DNA of 64,000 bases from JBFMHP01 sp040752855 (GCA_040752855.1 JBFMHP010000042.1:1-64000), one strand, 5' to 3'. Numbered from the stretch's first letter, positions 22,575 to 31,872 are shown. Translations and numbers: made by a program. Notes: generated by a model from the sequence alone, not told the origin.

Positions 22575-23696
22575 ATGCACGCATTTCTCGAACGACTTCG
22601 CCACGATCGCCGCGCCGTCTGGGTCGCATTCATCGCCTTGGGCGTGCTGCTGGCACTGCTGCCGTTTTTGGCCGACGCGGGCCTCGGGCGCACTTGGGTG
22701 CGTATCCTGGATTTCGCGCTGCTCTACATCATGCTCGCGCTCGGCTTGAATATCGTCGTCGGCTATGCCGGGCTGCTCGACCTCGGCTATGTCGCCTTTT
22801 ACGCGGTCGGCGCCTATGTGTTCGCGCTGCTCTCCTCGCCGCATTTCGGCCTGCATCTGCCGTTCTGGATCGTGCTGCCTCTGGGGGCGCTGTTGGCCGG
22901 GATCTTTGGCGTGCTGCTCGGCGCGCCGACGCTGCGCCTGCGCGGCGATTATCTGGCGATCGTCACGCTGGGATTCGGTGAGATCATCCGCATCTTCATG
23001 AACAATCTCAACACGCCGGTGAACATCACCAACGGCCCGCAGGGCATCAACCTGATCGATCCGATCGCGCTCGGCGGGTTTTCCCTGAGCAAGACGCACA
23101 CGTTCTTCGGCCTCACCTTTCCCAGCACCTACGGCTATTACTATTTCTTTTTGTTGCTGACCCTGCTGATCATCTTCATCTCGATCCGCTTGCAGGACTC
23201 GCGTATCGGCCGCGCCTGGGTGGCGATCCGCGAAGACGAAGTGGCCGCCGCGGCGATGGGCATCAACACGCGTAACGTGAAGCTGCTGGCCTTTGCCATG
23301 GGCGCCTCGTTCGGCGGTCTCAGCGGCGGGCTGTTCGCGGGATTCCAGGGCTTCATCAGCCCCGAGAGTTTCAATCTGATGGAGTCGATCATGATCCTAT
23401 GCATGATCGTGCTCGGCGGCATGGGCAATATCGTCGGCGTGATCCTGGGCGCAGTGCTGCTCACCGTGCTGCCCGAGGCGCTGCGCTACATCGGCCCGCT
23501 GCAACAGCATCTGTTCGGCGCGGTGTATGTCGATCCGGCGGATCTGCGCATGCTGATCTTCGGGATCGCGATGATCCTGATCATGCTCTATCGCCCGGCG
23601 GGATTATTGCCGTCGCGCCGTCGTCGCCGCGAATTGCAGGCCGAATCCTATGTCGCCGATCAGGAGCGGGCCACGGTCTATGACGCGCAGCGCTGA
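22575..23696 (+). CDS. livM: Branched-chain amino-acid ABC transporter permease LivM
   Basis: This 373-residue permease is the partner of LivH in the membrane channel. The typical LivM features are LNIVVGYAGLLDLGYVAFYA, the LRLRGDYLAIVTLGFGEIIR stretch, and RIGRAWVAIREDEVAAAAMG as the ATPase-coupling loop. A long polar C-terminus (SRRRRRELQAES) follows the last helix. The ATG follows livH by three bases, and the 3' end overlaps livG by 17 bases. Confidence 0.92.
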   Translation: MHAFLERLRHDRRAVWVAFIALGVLLALLPFLADAGLGRTWVRILDFALLYIMLALGLNIVVGYAGLLDLGYVAFYAVGAYVFALLSSPHFGLHLPFWIVLPLGALLAGIFGVLLGAPTLRLRGDYLAIVTLGFGEIIRIFMNNLNTPVNITNGPQGINLIDPIALGGFSLSKTHTFFGLTFPSTYGYYYFFLLLTLLIIFISIRLQDSRIGRAWVAIREDEVAAAAMGINTRNVKLLAFAMGASFGGLSGGLFAGFQGFISPESFNLMESIMILCMIVLGGMGNIVGVILGAVLLTVLPEALRYIGPLQQHLFGAVYVDPADLRMLIFGIAMILIMLYRPAGLLPSRRRRRELQAESYVADQERATVYDAQR

Positions 23697-24459
23697 AAGC
23701 TCCTTGCTGGTCGCGGAGCACGTCTCCAAACGTTTCGGCGGCATCACCGCGCTCGATGATGTGAGCTTCGCCATCCAGCGCGGCGCGATCCACGGTTTGA
23801 TCGGCCCGAACGGCGCCGGCAAGACCACGCTGTTCAATGTGCTCACCGGGCTGTATATCCCGGAGCGCGGCACGGTCACGCTCAACGGCCAGAGGCTCTC
23901 GGGGCGCAAGCCGCACCAAATCGTCAGCGCCGGATTCGCGCGCACCTTTCAGAACATTCGCCTGTTCGCCAATATGACGGCACTGGAAAACGTGATGGTC
24001 GGCCGTCACGTGCGCAGCCGCGCCGGCGTGCTCGGTGCGATCTTGCGCGGAAGCGCCACGCGCGCCGAGGAAGATGCGATCACCCAGCGCGCACTGGAGC
24101 TGCTGGCCTATGTCGGCATCCAGAAACATGCCAATCGTATCGCGCGGCAGTTGTCCTACGGCGATCAGCGGCGCCTGGAGATCGCGCGCGCCCTGGCCAC
24201 CGATCCGCAGCTGCTCGCCCTGGATGAGCCCGCCGCCGGGATGAATCCGAGCGAGCGGGTGGGACTGCTGGAATTGCTGCGCCAGATCCGCGCCGATGGC
24301 GTCACCCTGCTGTTGATCGAGCATGACGTGAAGCTGGTGATGGGCGTGTGTGATCGCATTGCGGTGCTCGACTACGGCAAGAAGATCGCCGATGGCACGC
24401 CCGCGGAGGTGCAAAACGATCCGCGCGTGATCGAGGCCTATCTCGGAGCGCCCGCCTGA
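23680..24459 (+). CDS. livG: Branched-chain amino-acid ABC transporter ATPase LivG
   Basis: The start at ATG 23680 (MTRSAESSLLVAEHVSKRF) gives ~259 residues and a 17-base overlap with livM; the frame is open back to 23650. Walker A is GPNGAGKTTLFN, the signature is LSYGDQRRLEIARAL and Walker B is LLALDEPAAGMNP. The GFARTFQNIRLF loop is typical of LivG. It energises import together with LivF. The stop codon shares a base with the livF start (TGATG). Confidence 0.93.
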   Translation: MTRSAESSLLVAEHVSKRFGGITALDDVSFAIQRGAIHGLIGPNGAGKTTLFNVLTGLYIPERGTVTLNGQRLSGRKPHQIVSAGFARTFQNIRLFANMTALENVMVGRHVRSRAGVLGAILRGSATRAEEDAITQRALELLAYVGIQKHANRIARQLSYGDQRRLEIARALATDPQLLALDEPAAGMNPSERVGLLELLRQIRADGVTLLLIEHDVKLVMGVCDRIAVLDYGKKIADGTPAEVQNDPRVIEAYLGAPA

Positions 24460-25163
24460 TGCTGTTGCAGACCAAACAACTGGCGGTCGCCTACGGCGGC
24501 ATCAAGGCCGTCAAGGGCATCGATCTGGAGGTGCGTCAAGGCGAACTGGTGTGTCTGATCGGCTGCAACGGGGCGGGCAAGACGACGACACTCAATGCCT
24601 TGTGCGGGGTATTGCCCGCCGGCGGCGAGATTTTCTATCAGGGTGAAAATATCATCGGCCAGCCGACGCACGCCTTGGTGCGCAAGGGCATCGCCTTGGT
24701 GCCGGAAGGGCGCGGCATCTTTGGTCGCTTGACGGTGGAAGAGAACCTGCTGATGGGCGCGTTCGTGCGCAACGATAAGCCGGCAATCCGGCAAGACATG
24801 GAACGGATTTATGCGCTGTTCCCGCGCCTGCACGAGCGCCGCGCACAGCAGGCCGGCACGCTCTCCGGTGGTGAACAGCAGATGCTCGCCTTGGGTCGCG
24901 CCATGATGAGCCGGCCGACATTATTGCTGCTCGATGAGCCGAGCATGGGGCTCGCCCCGCTGATGGTAAAAAAGATCTTTGAGACCATCACCCAGATCGC
25001 GCAGGAAGGTGTCACCATTCTGCTGGTCGAGCAAAACGCGCGGCTGGCGTTGGAAGTGAGCCAGCGCGGCTACGTACTGGAAAACGGGATGATCACGCTG
25101 ACCGATTCGGCCGCGAATCTGCTGCACGACCCGCAGGTGCAAAAGGCATATCTCGGGCACTGA
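24459..25163 (+). CDS. livF: Branched-chain amino-acid ABC transporter ATPase LivF
   Basis: This is a 234-residue ATPase. Walker A reads GCNGAGKTTTLNAL (Cys where Ala or Pro is usual), the signature is LSGGEQQMLALGRA, and Walker B is LLLLDEPSMGLAP. GIALVPEGRGIFGRLTVEENL is the LivF hallmark. It is the last gene of the liv operon and is translationally coupled to livG. It pairs with LivG at the cytosolic face of LivHM. Confidence 0.93.
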   Translation: MLLQTKQLAVAYGGIKAVKGIDLEVRQGELVCLIGCNGAGKTTTLNALCGVLPAGGEIFYQGENIIGQPTHALVRKGIALVPEGRGIFGRLTVEENLLMGAFVRNDKPAIRQDMERIYALFPRLHERRAQQAGTLSGGEQQMLALGRAMMSRPTLLLLDEPSMGLAPLMVKKIFETITQIAQEGVTILLVEQNARLALEVSQRGYVLENGMITLTDSAANLLHDPQVQKAYLGH

Positions 25164-25244
25164 GCTTGGTAGGATGCGCAGTGAGCCGCGTACGCCAGGT
25201 CGGCCGGTGACGGCTGAAGGACAATCACGTAGATAAGGGCGTTT

Positions 25245-26300
25245 ATGGACTATTTTTCCAAAAAATATCACCTGCCGGGCACCTCGCCGGGCACCTTGTC
25301 CGAGCGCGCGGTGGAAGGTGCGCCGCCGCTGACGATCCATCTGATCGACTACGACGAAAGCCATTTCAAAGAGCAAAAACTGGCCGATATCGAGCATTGC
25401 CGCGCGAGTCTCGACCGCCCCGACATCACCTGGATTCATTTGCAGGGCGGCGCGCAGCCCGAGATCATGCGCAGCATCGGGGAGATGTTCGAGCTGCACC
25501 CCTTGGCGATGGAAGATGTGCTCAATCAAGGTCAGCGGCCGAAGGTGGAAGACTATGATGGGCAGCTGTTTCTCATCCTCGCGCTGCCGCAGTGCGAAGC
25601 CGACCAGTTCAGTGTTGCCCAGCTGTCGATGTTTGTCGGCGAAAATTATCTCATTACGTTTTGCGAGGGGGGTGCGGACCCGTTCGAACCCCTGCGCCAG
25701 CGTCTGCGTAAACACAGCGGCCGCCTGCGCACGCGCAAGGTTGATTATCTGCTCTACGCCGTGCTGGATCTCGCGATCGACCACGGGTTTCCGGTGCTGG
25801 AGAAACTCGGCGGCATCATCGAGGATCTGGAGGATGAGCTGCTGGCCAAGCCGCGTCAGGCCACGCTCGCGCAGCTCCACGAATTGCGCCGCGAATTGTT
25901 GCTCCTGCGCCGGATGTTGTGGCCGCAGCGCGAGGTGATGAATTTCTTGATGCGCGGCGATCAGCCGCTGATCGAAGAGGGTACGCGTTTCTATTTGCGC
26001 GATTGTTACGACCACAGCGTGCAGATCATGGATCTGTTGGAGAACTATCGTGAAATGGCCGCCAGCATGCTGGATGTGTATCTCTCATCGGTGAGCAATC
26101 ATCTGAATGAAACAATGCGCGTGTTGACGCTGATTGCAACCATCTTCATCCCGATCACCTTTGTCGCCGGTGTCTATGGAATGAATTTTCAGTATATGCC
26201 GGAGCTCGGCTGGAAGTATGGCTACTTGATGATCTGGGGCGTGATGCTGGCCATGGCCGTTGGCATGGTGGTGTATTTCAAGAAAAAGGGCTGGATATAA
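25245..26300 (+). CDS. corA: Magnesium/cobalt transporter CorA family
   Basis: This 351-residue CorA protein has a large cytosolic funnel domain (~1-285, with the LHPLAMEDVLNQGQRPKVEDY motif). Two C-terminal membrane helices carry the YGMNFQYMPE signature (the GMN selectivity motif) between them, and the tail is basic (FKKKGWI). It works as a pentameric channel for Mg2+ and related ions. It is monocistronic: liv genes end 81 bases upstream, and a hairpin at 26320-26357 separates it from a convergent gene. Confidence 0.92.
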   Translation: MDYFSKKYHLPGTSPGTLSERAVEGAPPLTIHLIDYDESHFKEQKLADIEHCRASLDRPDITWIHLQGGAQPEIMRSIGEMFELHPLAMEDVLNQGQRPKVEDYDGQLFLILALPQCEADQFSVAQLSMFVGENYLITFCEGGADPFEPLRQRLRKHSGRLRTRKVDYLLYAVLDLAIDHGFPVLEKLGGIIEDLEDELLAKPRQATLAQLHELRRELLLLRRMLWPQREVMNFLMRGDQPLIEEGTRFYLRDCYDHSVQIMDLLENYREMAASMLDVYLSSVSNHLNETMRVLTLIATIFIPITFVAGVYGMNFQYMPELGWKYGYLMIWGVMLAMAVGMVVYFKKKGWI

Positions 26301-26319
26301 CGCGCTGCGGCTGAGGGTG

Positions 26320-26357
26320 GAGCAGACCGCCTGGGCTGTGCATCAGGCGGTCTGCTC
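26320..26357. terminator. Bidirectional hairpin between convergent genes
   Basis: A perfect 14-bp inverted repeat (GAGCAGACCGCCTG and its complement) with a 10-base loop lies between the corA stop and the leftward lipoprotein stop. It lacks a long T tract but is well placed to stop both transcripts. Confidence 0.55.
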
Positions 26358-26372
26358 GAAGCCGGAGCGGGA

Positions 26373-26687
26373 TCAGCGTCTCTTCTTGGTTGCGGCCGCC
26401 AGCTTGGCCTTGAGGTCTTCAAGTTCAGCGCCGGCTTGGGTCAGTGATTGTGAATACTGTTCGACCTGCGTCTTGGCTTCGTCGCGCTCGATCATCACGC
26501 GGCTCAGTTCGTTGCGCGTTTGCGTCAATTCATTTTCCGTCTTGGCGAGGCTGCTCTTCACCGTGGCCAGCTCTGTTTGCAGGGAAGCGACCTGGGTCTT
26601 CAATGCCTCACGCTCTTTGGCGTCGCAGCCGGCCAACGATACCAGAACCAAGGAGGCGAGCGCCGCGCCTGTCACCATTTTTTTCAT
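26373..26687 (-). CDS. Small coiled-coil lipoprotein
   Basis: This 104-residue lipoprotein has a lipobox (VLVSLAGC) at residues ~14-21. The mature part is almost wholly a heptad-patterned coiled coil (LQTELATVKSSLAKTENELT onward) with a basic end (ATKKRR). AGGAG precedes the ATG. It resembles generic Lpp- or SlyB-adjacent coiled-coil lipoproteins, but no specific family is recognised. It may span from the outer membrane toward peptidoglycan. Confidence 0.75.
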   Translation of the reverse strand: MKKMVTGAALASLVLVSLAGCDAKEREALKTQVASLQTELATVKSSLAKTENELTQTRNELSRVMIERDEAKTQVEQYSQSLTQAGAELEDLKAKLAAATKKRR

Positions 26688-27200
26688 ATCTGCTCCTTAA
26701 ATTGAGAACGAATTTGGATTTAGCTCTAAGTGCGCCCGAGCCGCGGGTGCGAACTTCGGAGGCGCAGATCATAGCATGGGGAAGGCGCGGAAAATTAGTC
26801 CTGGCTAAAATATTTTGGTTGTTTTTCGACCAGTTTTCCGGTTGTTAAGCGGTGTCCCGTGGCATGGCCTTTGTCACGCACCGGCTGCCACATCGGAGTA
26901 CCTCGCTTATTTGCGCACCGGCGCTAAAAGCGATCATCCGGGAGTTGCGCAAGGGACGGCGGGCAGAGCGGGTTTTCGCACGGATGCGCATCTTGGGTTG
27001 CCCGCGCCATGGGCTACTAGCGTGTCGCCAGACGCAGGGCGAACACCATTGCCTAATCGATGGCCTAAAAAGCACGTGGCTATTTTGCGCGGTCAGGAGT
27101 TCAAGTTCAGGGTGGCCTCAAATTTTTTGTTTAAATAGAACATAAAACAAAGTAGATTGAATTTGGCAACACCAAAACCGTAATCAAAATGGAGGTAGCA
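26688..27200. other. Long intergenic region
   Basis: It separates divergent genes and so should hold two promoters. Short open frames on both strands lack starts and recognisable motifs. GGAGGT before 27201 is the ribosome site of the next gene. No repeat was recognised. Confidence 0.4.
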
Positions 27201-27674
27201 ATGAAAAAGCAGTTTTGCGGTCTCATGGGCGCAGCCATCACCATCGTCACGGCGGGCATCCTGGCCCCGATCACGGCCAGCGCCACTGGCGCGGAAATCA
27301 CTACCGGTGCGTTCAAAACCTATGCCACTGGCCTGAGTCGCAGCTATGAAATCACCGGCAATGCCCACATGGTGCGCGTACCCAGCGGCAAGACCATCGT
27401 GGATATCCAGGTCTTCGGTCTGGCCCCCAACACTACTTATGGCGTGCACGTGCACAACAAGGCGTGCAGCGACAGCAACGGTGGCGGCCATTACATGCAT
27501 GATCCTGCGGGTCCGGTAGACCCGGTCAACGAGATCTGGCCCGGTTTTACCACCAATGCGGCCGGCGGTGGCAATGGCTTTGCCACGAACAATTTCATTG
27601 CCCGCCCCGAGGCGCAATCGATCGTCGTGCATGATACCGACAAGGCGCGCATCGCTTGCGCCGATCTGCAGTAA
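27201..27674 (+). CDS. Exported Cu/Zn-superoxide-dismutase-like protein
   Basis: The start is ATG 27201, eight bases after GGAGGT. The 157-residue product has a signal peptide (ends near ITASA). It shows a degenerate SodC pattern: GVHVH (His83, His85), a GGGHYMHDP loop (His97, His100), and VVHDTDKARIAC (His144, with Cys89 and Cys153 as the likely disulfide). The canonical electrostatic/zinc segment with HLGDL is replaced by NEIWPGFTTNA. It may bind copper without zinc, or have lost activity. It is monocistronic, with a good terminator after it. Confidence 0.7.
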   Translation: MKKQFCGLMGAAITIVTAGILAPITASATGAEITTGAFKTYATGLSRSYEITGNAHMVRVPSGKTIVDIQVFGLAPNTTYGVHVHNKACSDSNGGGHYMHDPAGPVDPVNEIWPGFTTNAAGGGNGFATNNFIARPEAQSIVVHDTDKARIACADLQ

Positions 27675-27697
27675 CACTATTGCTCGGTGTCAAACAG

Positions 27698-27725
27698 AAA
27701 GGGCCAGTTCTCTGGCCCTTTCTTT
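27698..27725 (+). terminator. Intrinsic terminator
   Basis: AAAGGGCCAG / CTGGCCCTTT stem with a 4-base loop, followed by CTTTTG. It lies 24 bases past the SOD-like gene stop. Confidence 0.8.
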
Positions 27726-27760
27726 TGCGTGACGCACATCCGGTCAGCCCGGCGTCATCG

Positions 27761-28639
27761 CTAACGGCCTTCTTCTGCGCGAGTTGCGCGCACGCCGTCG
27801 AGCAAGGTCGGATAATGCAGCTTCACCTTCAGCCGCTCCAGCATGCGCTGATTGCGGATGCGCCGCGATTCCACCAGATATGACAGGAGTCCCGGGCTGA
27901 AACGCCGCCGCGCCTCTTCCCAGCCGATCTCTTCGGGTGGCGGCAATTCGTACACCCGCGCCACGGTCTGATAATAATCGCTCATGGTGCTCTCCTCGCC
28001 GTCGCAGACGTTGAAGATGCCGGTGCCTTCCTCGCGCACCATGGCGGCTACGCACACCTGCGCCAGGTCATCGGCGTGGATGCGGTTGCTGTAGGGGGCC
28101 GCGCTGTTACGCAGCACCGGCTGGCCTTTTTTCAGGGCCTCGAGCGGCAGGCGGCCCGGCCCGTAGATGCCGGCCACGCGCAGGATGGCCAGTGGCACCT
28201 GATGGTCACGCGCCCAGGACTGCAAGCGCTGTTCGGCATCGACGCGGCGCCAGGCGCGGTCGGCCTGCGGATTGACCGGGGTATCTTCATCGATCCAGGC
28301 ACCCTGGCAGTCGCCGTAGACGCCGGTGGTGCTGATATAGACGATCTTGGCCGGTTTATTGTCTTTGCCGAGGCTCGCCAGCCAGCGCGCGATGATGGGA
28401 TCGGTGCGCCCTTCGTTCGGCGGCGGGGCGAAGTAATAGATGCGATTGCCGTGCGTGGGGATGCGGCTTAAGTCGTCATTTGCCAGATCCATTTGCAGCG
28501 CGTCGATGTCGGCGTCCTGCAAGGCCTGCACCCGTGTTGCGCTGCGCAGCACGGCGGTGACCGGCACCCCACGCGAGTACCACAGGCGCGCCACGCGCTC
28601 GCCGATGTCGCCGCAGCCAAGGATCACGATGCGTTGCAA
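27761..28639 (-). CDS. YeeZ-like NAD(P)-binding SDR-family protein
   Basis: TTG 28639 is preferred because CAGGAG lies upstream; an in-frame ATG at 28666 is possible. The ~292-residue protein has an N-terminal Rossmann fold (IVILGCGDIGERVARLW) and an extended-SDR active-site region (YISTTGVYGDCQGAWIDED). ILRVAGIYGPGRLPLEAL and NRIHADDLAQVC follow, as in YeeZ/GalE-type epimerases. It probably acts on a nucleotide sugar or similar substrate, which cannot be named. It is divergent from the ferredoxin-reductase gene. Confidence 0.8.
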   Translation of the reverse strand: MQRIVILGCGDIGERVARLWYSRGVPVTAVLRSATRVQALQDADIDALQMDLANDDLSRIPTHGNRIYYFAPPPNEGRTDPIIARWLASLGKDNKPAKIVYISTTGVYGDCQGAWIDEDTPVNPQADRAWRRVDAEQRLQSWARDHQVPLAILRVAGIYGPGRLPLEALKKGQPVLRNSAAPYSNRIHADDLAQVCVAAMVREEGTGIFNVCDGEESTMSDYYQTVARVYELPPPEEIGWEEARRRFSPGLLSYLVESRRIRNQRMLERLKVKLHYPTLLDGVRATRAEEGR

Positions 28640-28707
28640 ATGTTTTGCTCCTGCGGAAAATCGCACATAATAAGCCCTCTTTTACTCTAACCAAGCGAAG
28701 AATTGCA

Positions 28708-29736
28708 ATGAGCTTCAAGGTCACCATCCAGCCCAGCGGTCATGTCTTCACTGCGAACGAAAAGGAATCCGTGCTCGATGCCGCCATCCGTCAAGGCATC
28801 AACTTCCCCTACGGCTGCCGGGGGGGCAGCTGCGCGGGATGTCGCGGCAAGCTCCTTCAAGGCGAGATCCGCTATTTCTTCGGTCAGCCGCCGGGCTTGA
28901 GTCCGATCGACGTCGATCATGGCTTCGTGCTGTTCTGTCAGGCCGAGGCGCGTTCCGATCTCGTAATCGAGGTGCGGGAGATCGCCTCTGCGCAGGAGAT
29001 CCGCGTCAAGAACCTGCCGTGCCGGGTCGAGAAGATGGAGAGGCTCGCGCATGATGTGATGCGCCTGCTTTTGAAGCTGCCGACCGGCGAGCGTATGCAA
29101 TTCTTCTCCGGCCAATACATCGAGATTCTGATGAAGGACGGCCGCCGCCGCGCCTTTTCCATCGCCAATGCCCCGCATGAGGACAACTTCATCGAACTGC
29201 ACGTGCGCTATGTGGCCAACGGCGATTTTACCGAGCACGTCTTCAGCACCATGAAGGAAAAGGAGCTGCTGCGCATCGAAGGACCGCTCGGCACCTTCTA
29301 TCTGCGCGAGGACTCCGACAAGCCGATCATCCTGATGGCCGGCGGCACCGGCTTTGCGCCGGTCAAGGCGATCCTGGAGCACGCCTTCGCCGAGGGTATG
29401 ACGCGCCCGATTCATTTGTACTGGGGCGCGCGCGCCAAGCGCGACCTCTATCTCGATGCCTTGCCCCGGCAATGGGCGCAGGAGCACAGCAATTTCACCT
29501 ATACCCCGGTGCTCTCCGAGCCGATGGCCGAAGATGGCTGGCAGGGCCGGACGGGATTCGTGCACGAGGCGGTGATGGCCGATTACGCCACGCTGCTGGG
29601 TTATGAGGTGTATGCCTGCGGTCCGCCGATCATGGTCAAGACCGGCTTCGAGCTCTTCACCACACAGCGTGGCTTAAGTGTGGACGACTATTTCTCGGAC
29701 GCCTTCGAGTTCGCCAAGGACAGCAAGAAGAAGTGA
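28708..29736 (+). CDS. 2Fe-2S ferredoxin-NAD(P)H reductase fusion (CDP-6-deoxy-glucoseen-reductase type)
   Basis: ATG 28708 gives 342 residues. Residues 1-90 are a plant-type ferredoxin with cluster ligands Cys37, Cys42, Cys45 and Cys77 (YGCRGGSCAGC and LFC). Then comes an FAD domain (RRRAFSIANAPHE) and an NAD(P)H domain (LMAGGTGFAPVKAILEHA, YACGPPIMV). Electrons pass from NAD(P)H through flavin to the iron-sulfur centre and on to an unknown oxygenase or reductase. Homologues in gammaproteobacteria are often annotated AscD-like without evidence of sugar chemistry. The gene appears monocistronic. Confidence 0.88.
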   Translation: MSFKVTIQPSGHVFTANEKESVLDAAIRQGINFPYGCRGGSCAGCRGKLLQGEIRYFFGQPPGLSPIDVDHGFVLFCQAEARSDLVIEVREIASAQEIRVKNLPCRVEKMERLAHDVMRLLLKLPTGERMQFFSGQYIEILMKDGRRRAFSIANAPHEDNFIELHVRYVANGDFTEHVFSTMKEKELLRIEGPLGTFYLREDSDKPIILMAGGTGFAPVKAILEHAFAEGMTRPIHLYWGARAKRDLYLDALPRQWAQEHSNFTYTPVLSEPMAEDGWQGRTGFVHEAVMADYATLLGYEVYACGPPIMVKTGFELFTTQRGLSVDDYFSDAFEFAKDSKKK

Positions 29737-29830
29737 GGTTTAATTTCCCCTCTCCCGCGGGCGGGACGACTCCAGGGATGGAGGAGGTAGGGCAATGCAC
29801 GGAGCAATTGCCGAGAGGGGATTATAAGGT

Positions 29831-31168
29831 TCAGTGCACGCTGCACGTGCGGGTGGTATTGTCCGCGGTCAGCTCGACGCGGTCCTCGCTCGGGGTATTC
29901 ACCAGGCGCGCGCGGAAGCCTGCAACGCTGGGGTCCTGATCGAAGGCCAGGCTGCATACCGTTGCGCCGCTGGCCATGTCGACGAAGGTGGCGAGATGGC
30001 GTTCCACGCCGCTCTGCGCCGATTGGGCCGAGAGCACCATCAGCATCGAGCAGTCCGAGGTGAACCATGCCTGCGGGCCGAAGGCGTAACTGGCGGGCTG
30101 GCCGAGGACCGGCGGCCGTACGCCCCAGGCCTCGATGCGCGCCTGCGGCGCATTGGCCTGCAGGCGGGAGGCGAAGACGACGAAATCCGTGCCCGCCACC
30201 ACCCCGCTGCCGGGGTTGACGCCGGAGACGGCGAATCCCGCGGTCGATCCCCCGCAGAAGCCTGCCCCGCCATAGGATTGGGTAAGCGAGAGCAATCGGC
30301 CCATGTTGAAGCCGAGGTCGAGCGGCGGGATCGTGTTGCCGGCCGGCTTGAAGCGCGCGCCCAGCGCCGTGGCCAGGCCGATGCCGCCGCCCGGGACGAT
30401 CTCCAGCACATAGCGCTGGTCGGGGCTGGTGACCCGGGTGCCGGTGTTGGAGGCGCTGATGCGCGCGATTTGGAAGTCGCCCGGGCGGCGTGCGATGCGC
30501 AGCGCCACGCGCTCTTGCGCGGTGATCGTGCCGGCGGGGGAGTTGGTATCGGCGTCGATCACCACCCGGCCGCCGGCCGCTTGCGCCTGGGCGGAGGTGG
30601 TGAGGGTGATGCTGGCAGCGGAGTCGTTCGCTGCGATGGTGGTGTTGGGCGGGGTGGCGGTCACGGCCGCCGGCAGGTCGCTCAGCGTTATGCGCACCGG
30701 TTCGGGCGATGCCGCCGCGCCGCCGGCCCGGGTGACATTGACGTCGATCGTCTGACTGGTGCCGGGCAGCAGCATGATGGGATTGGGGATCACGGTCAGC
30801 GCGATCTGGCTGGCCGGGGGCGTGACCGTGAACATCGCCGTGTCGCGCCGCAGGCTTTCCTTGCGGTAGAGCGGGTCGTAGACGATGGCGCTCGCCTCGA
30901 GCGTGTAACTGCCGGGCGGCAGGGTCAACTGCGCCTTGGCCTCGCGCGCGCTGTGGATGAATTGCGCGGTGATGTCGGCGGAGTTGAGCAGGATCTTGAG
31001 GTCGCGCTCACCGTTGGTCGGGCTCCAGCGCACCTCCACGTTGATCGGCGACAGCACGCTGGAGCTGCCGGACGGGGAATGCACGCCGAAACTCGAGCAT
31101 CCTGTCAGTGCCGCAACGAGAAGGAAAAGACTGAATGCTGTTAGCCAGCGGGTGTGGAGGCGCAGCAT
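29831..31168 (-). CDS. Large lipoprotein of unknown function
   Basis: This 445-residue protein has a lipobox (LLVAALTGC, Cys at ~24). The mature part opens with an Ig-like stretch (INVEVRWSPTNGERDLKILL) and a GSYTLEASAIVYD strand. A Ser/Thr/Ala-rich beta region with PNPIMLLPGTSQTIDVNV repeats follows. The C-terminal part holds two Cys pairs. No catalytic motif is seen. It is probably an outer-membrane or periplasmic structural or binding protein. A long open frame on the other strand is a shadow. Confidence 0.7.
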   Translation of the reverse strand: MLRLHTRWLTAFSLFLLVAALTGCSSFGVHSPSGSSSVLSPINVEVRWSPTNGERDLKILLNSADITAQFIHSAREAKAQLTLPPGSYTLEASAIVYDPLYRKESLRRDTAMFTVTPPASQIALTVIPNPIMLLPGTSQTIDVNVTRAGGAAASPEPVRITLSDLPAAVTATPPNTTIAANDSAASITLTTSAQAQAAGGRVVIDADTNSPAGTITAQERVALRIARRPGDFQIARISASNTGTRVTSPDQRYVLEIVPGGGIGLATALGARFKPAGNTIPPLDLGFNMGRLLSLTQSYGGAGFCGGSTAGFAVSGVNPGSGVVAGTDFVVFASRLQANAPQARIEAWGVRPPVLGQPASYAFGPQAWFTSDCSMLMVLSAQSAQSGVERHLATFVDMASGATVCSLAFDQDPSVAGFRARLVNTPSEDRVELTADNTTRTCSVH

Positions 31169-31260
31169 AGAAAGATCTCCGCTGAGTTTCTTGTTATCGT
31201 TCGGTCGGCAATACCCCAGTATTTAAACAGAGTCCCGGCCCCGCCGCCAGCGGCAGCTGG

Positions 31261-31872
31261 TCACCCGGCCGCGTTGCCGTTGACCGACACCTTGAGATCC
31301 TTGAGGATGCCGTTCTCGATGCTGTAGATCACGCCGTGGATGGAGAGATCCTGGCCGCGCTGCCAGGCGTCCTGGACGATCGTGGTCTGCGACACGTTGG
31401 CCACCTGCTTGATGACGTTCAATTCACACAACAGATCCACCTTTTCTTTCTCCGCGCTCAGATGGGCGAAGATATCGAGGTTTTGCAGATAGGTGTTGCG
31501 GATCGAGCGCAGCCAGTTGTCGATCAACCCAAGCTTCTGGTCGGTGCAGGCCGCGCGCACGCCGCCGCAGCCGTAGTGGCCGCAGACGATGATGTGCTTG
31601 ACCTTGAGATATTCCACCGCGTATTGGATCACCGACAGGCAATTCAAATCGGTGTGATGGACGATGTTAGCGACATTGCGGTGGACGAACAATTCGCCGG
31701 GCAGTAGTCCCACGATCTCGTTGGCCGGCACGCGGCTGTCGGCGCAGCCGATCCAGAGATACTCCGGGGCCTGCTGCTTGGAGAGCTTGAGGAAGAACTC
31801 CGGATCATTCCCCTTGATCTGCTCCGCCCAGGTGTGGTTGTTCTTGAACAGATTCTCCAGGGAGTGTGCCAT
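31261..31872 (-). CDS. can: Beta-class carbonic anhydrase
   Basis: This 203-residue cytosolic zinc enzyme interconverts CO2 and bicarbonate. The ligands are Cys43, His99 and Cys102 with the Asp45-Arg47 dyad (IGCADSRVPA and CGHYGCGG). It aligns closely with E. coli Can, offset by one residue. The length is slightly shorter than the E. coli enzyme's 220. GAAGG precedes the ATG. It supplies bicarbonate for carboxylases. It is separated by 62 bases from the following leftward gene and may share transcription with neither. Confidence 0.93.
   Translation of the reverse strand: MAHSLENLFKNNHTWAEQIKGNDPEFFLKLSKQQAPEYLWIGCADSRVPANEIVGLLPGELFVHRNVANIVHHTDLNCLSVIQYAVEYLKVKHIIVCGHYGCGGVRAACTDQKLGLIDNWLRSIRNTYLQNLDIFAHLSAEKEKVDLLCELNVIKQVANVSQTTIVQDAWQRGQDLSIHGVIYSIENGILKDLKVSVNGNAAG

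Noticed and set aside
21600..23099. 499-codon open frame on the minus strand
   Set aside because: It is antisense to livH and livM, rich in Gln/His/Arg/Asp as expected from reading GC-rich genes backwards, and has no family motif.
24459..25163. Cys in the LivF Walker A as a sign of inactivation
   Set aside because: The substituted position is variable; Gly, Lys and Thr residues that bind ATP are intact.
26688..27200. Short open frames in the spacer before the SOD-like gene
   Set aside because: No ribosome site, no motif, and frames on both strands of similar quality.
29834..31144. 436-codon open frame on the plus strand
   Set aside because: It is antisense to a lipoprotein gene that has a clear lipobox; the plus-strand product is Arg/Gly/His-rich without motifs.
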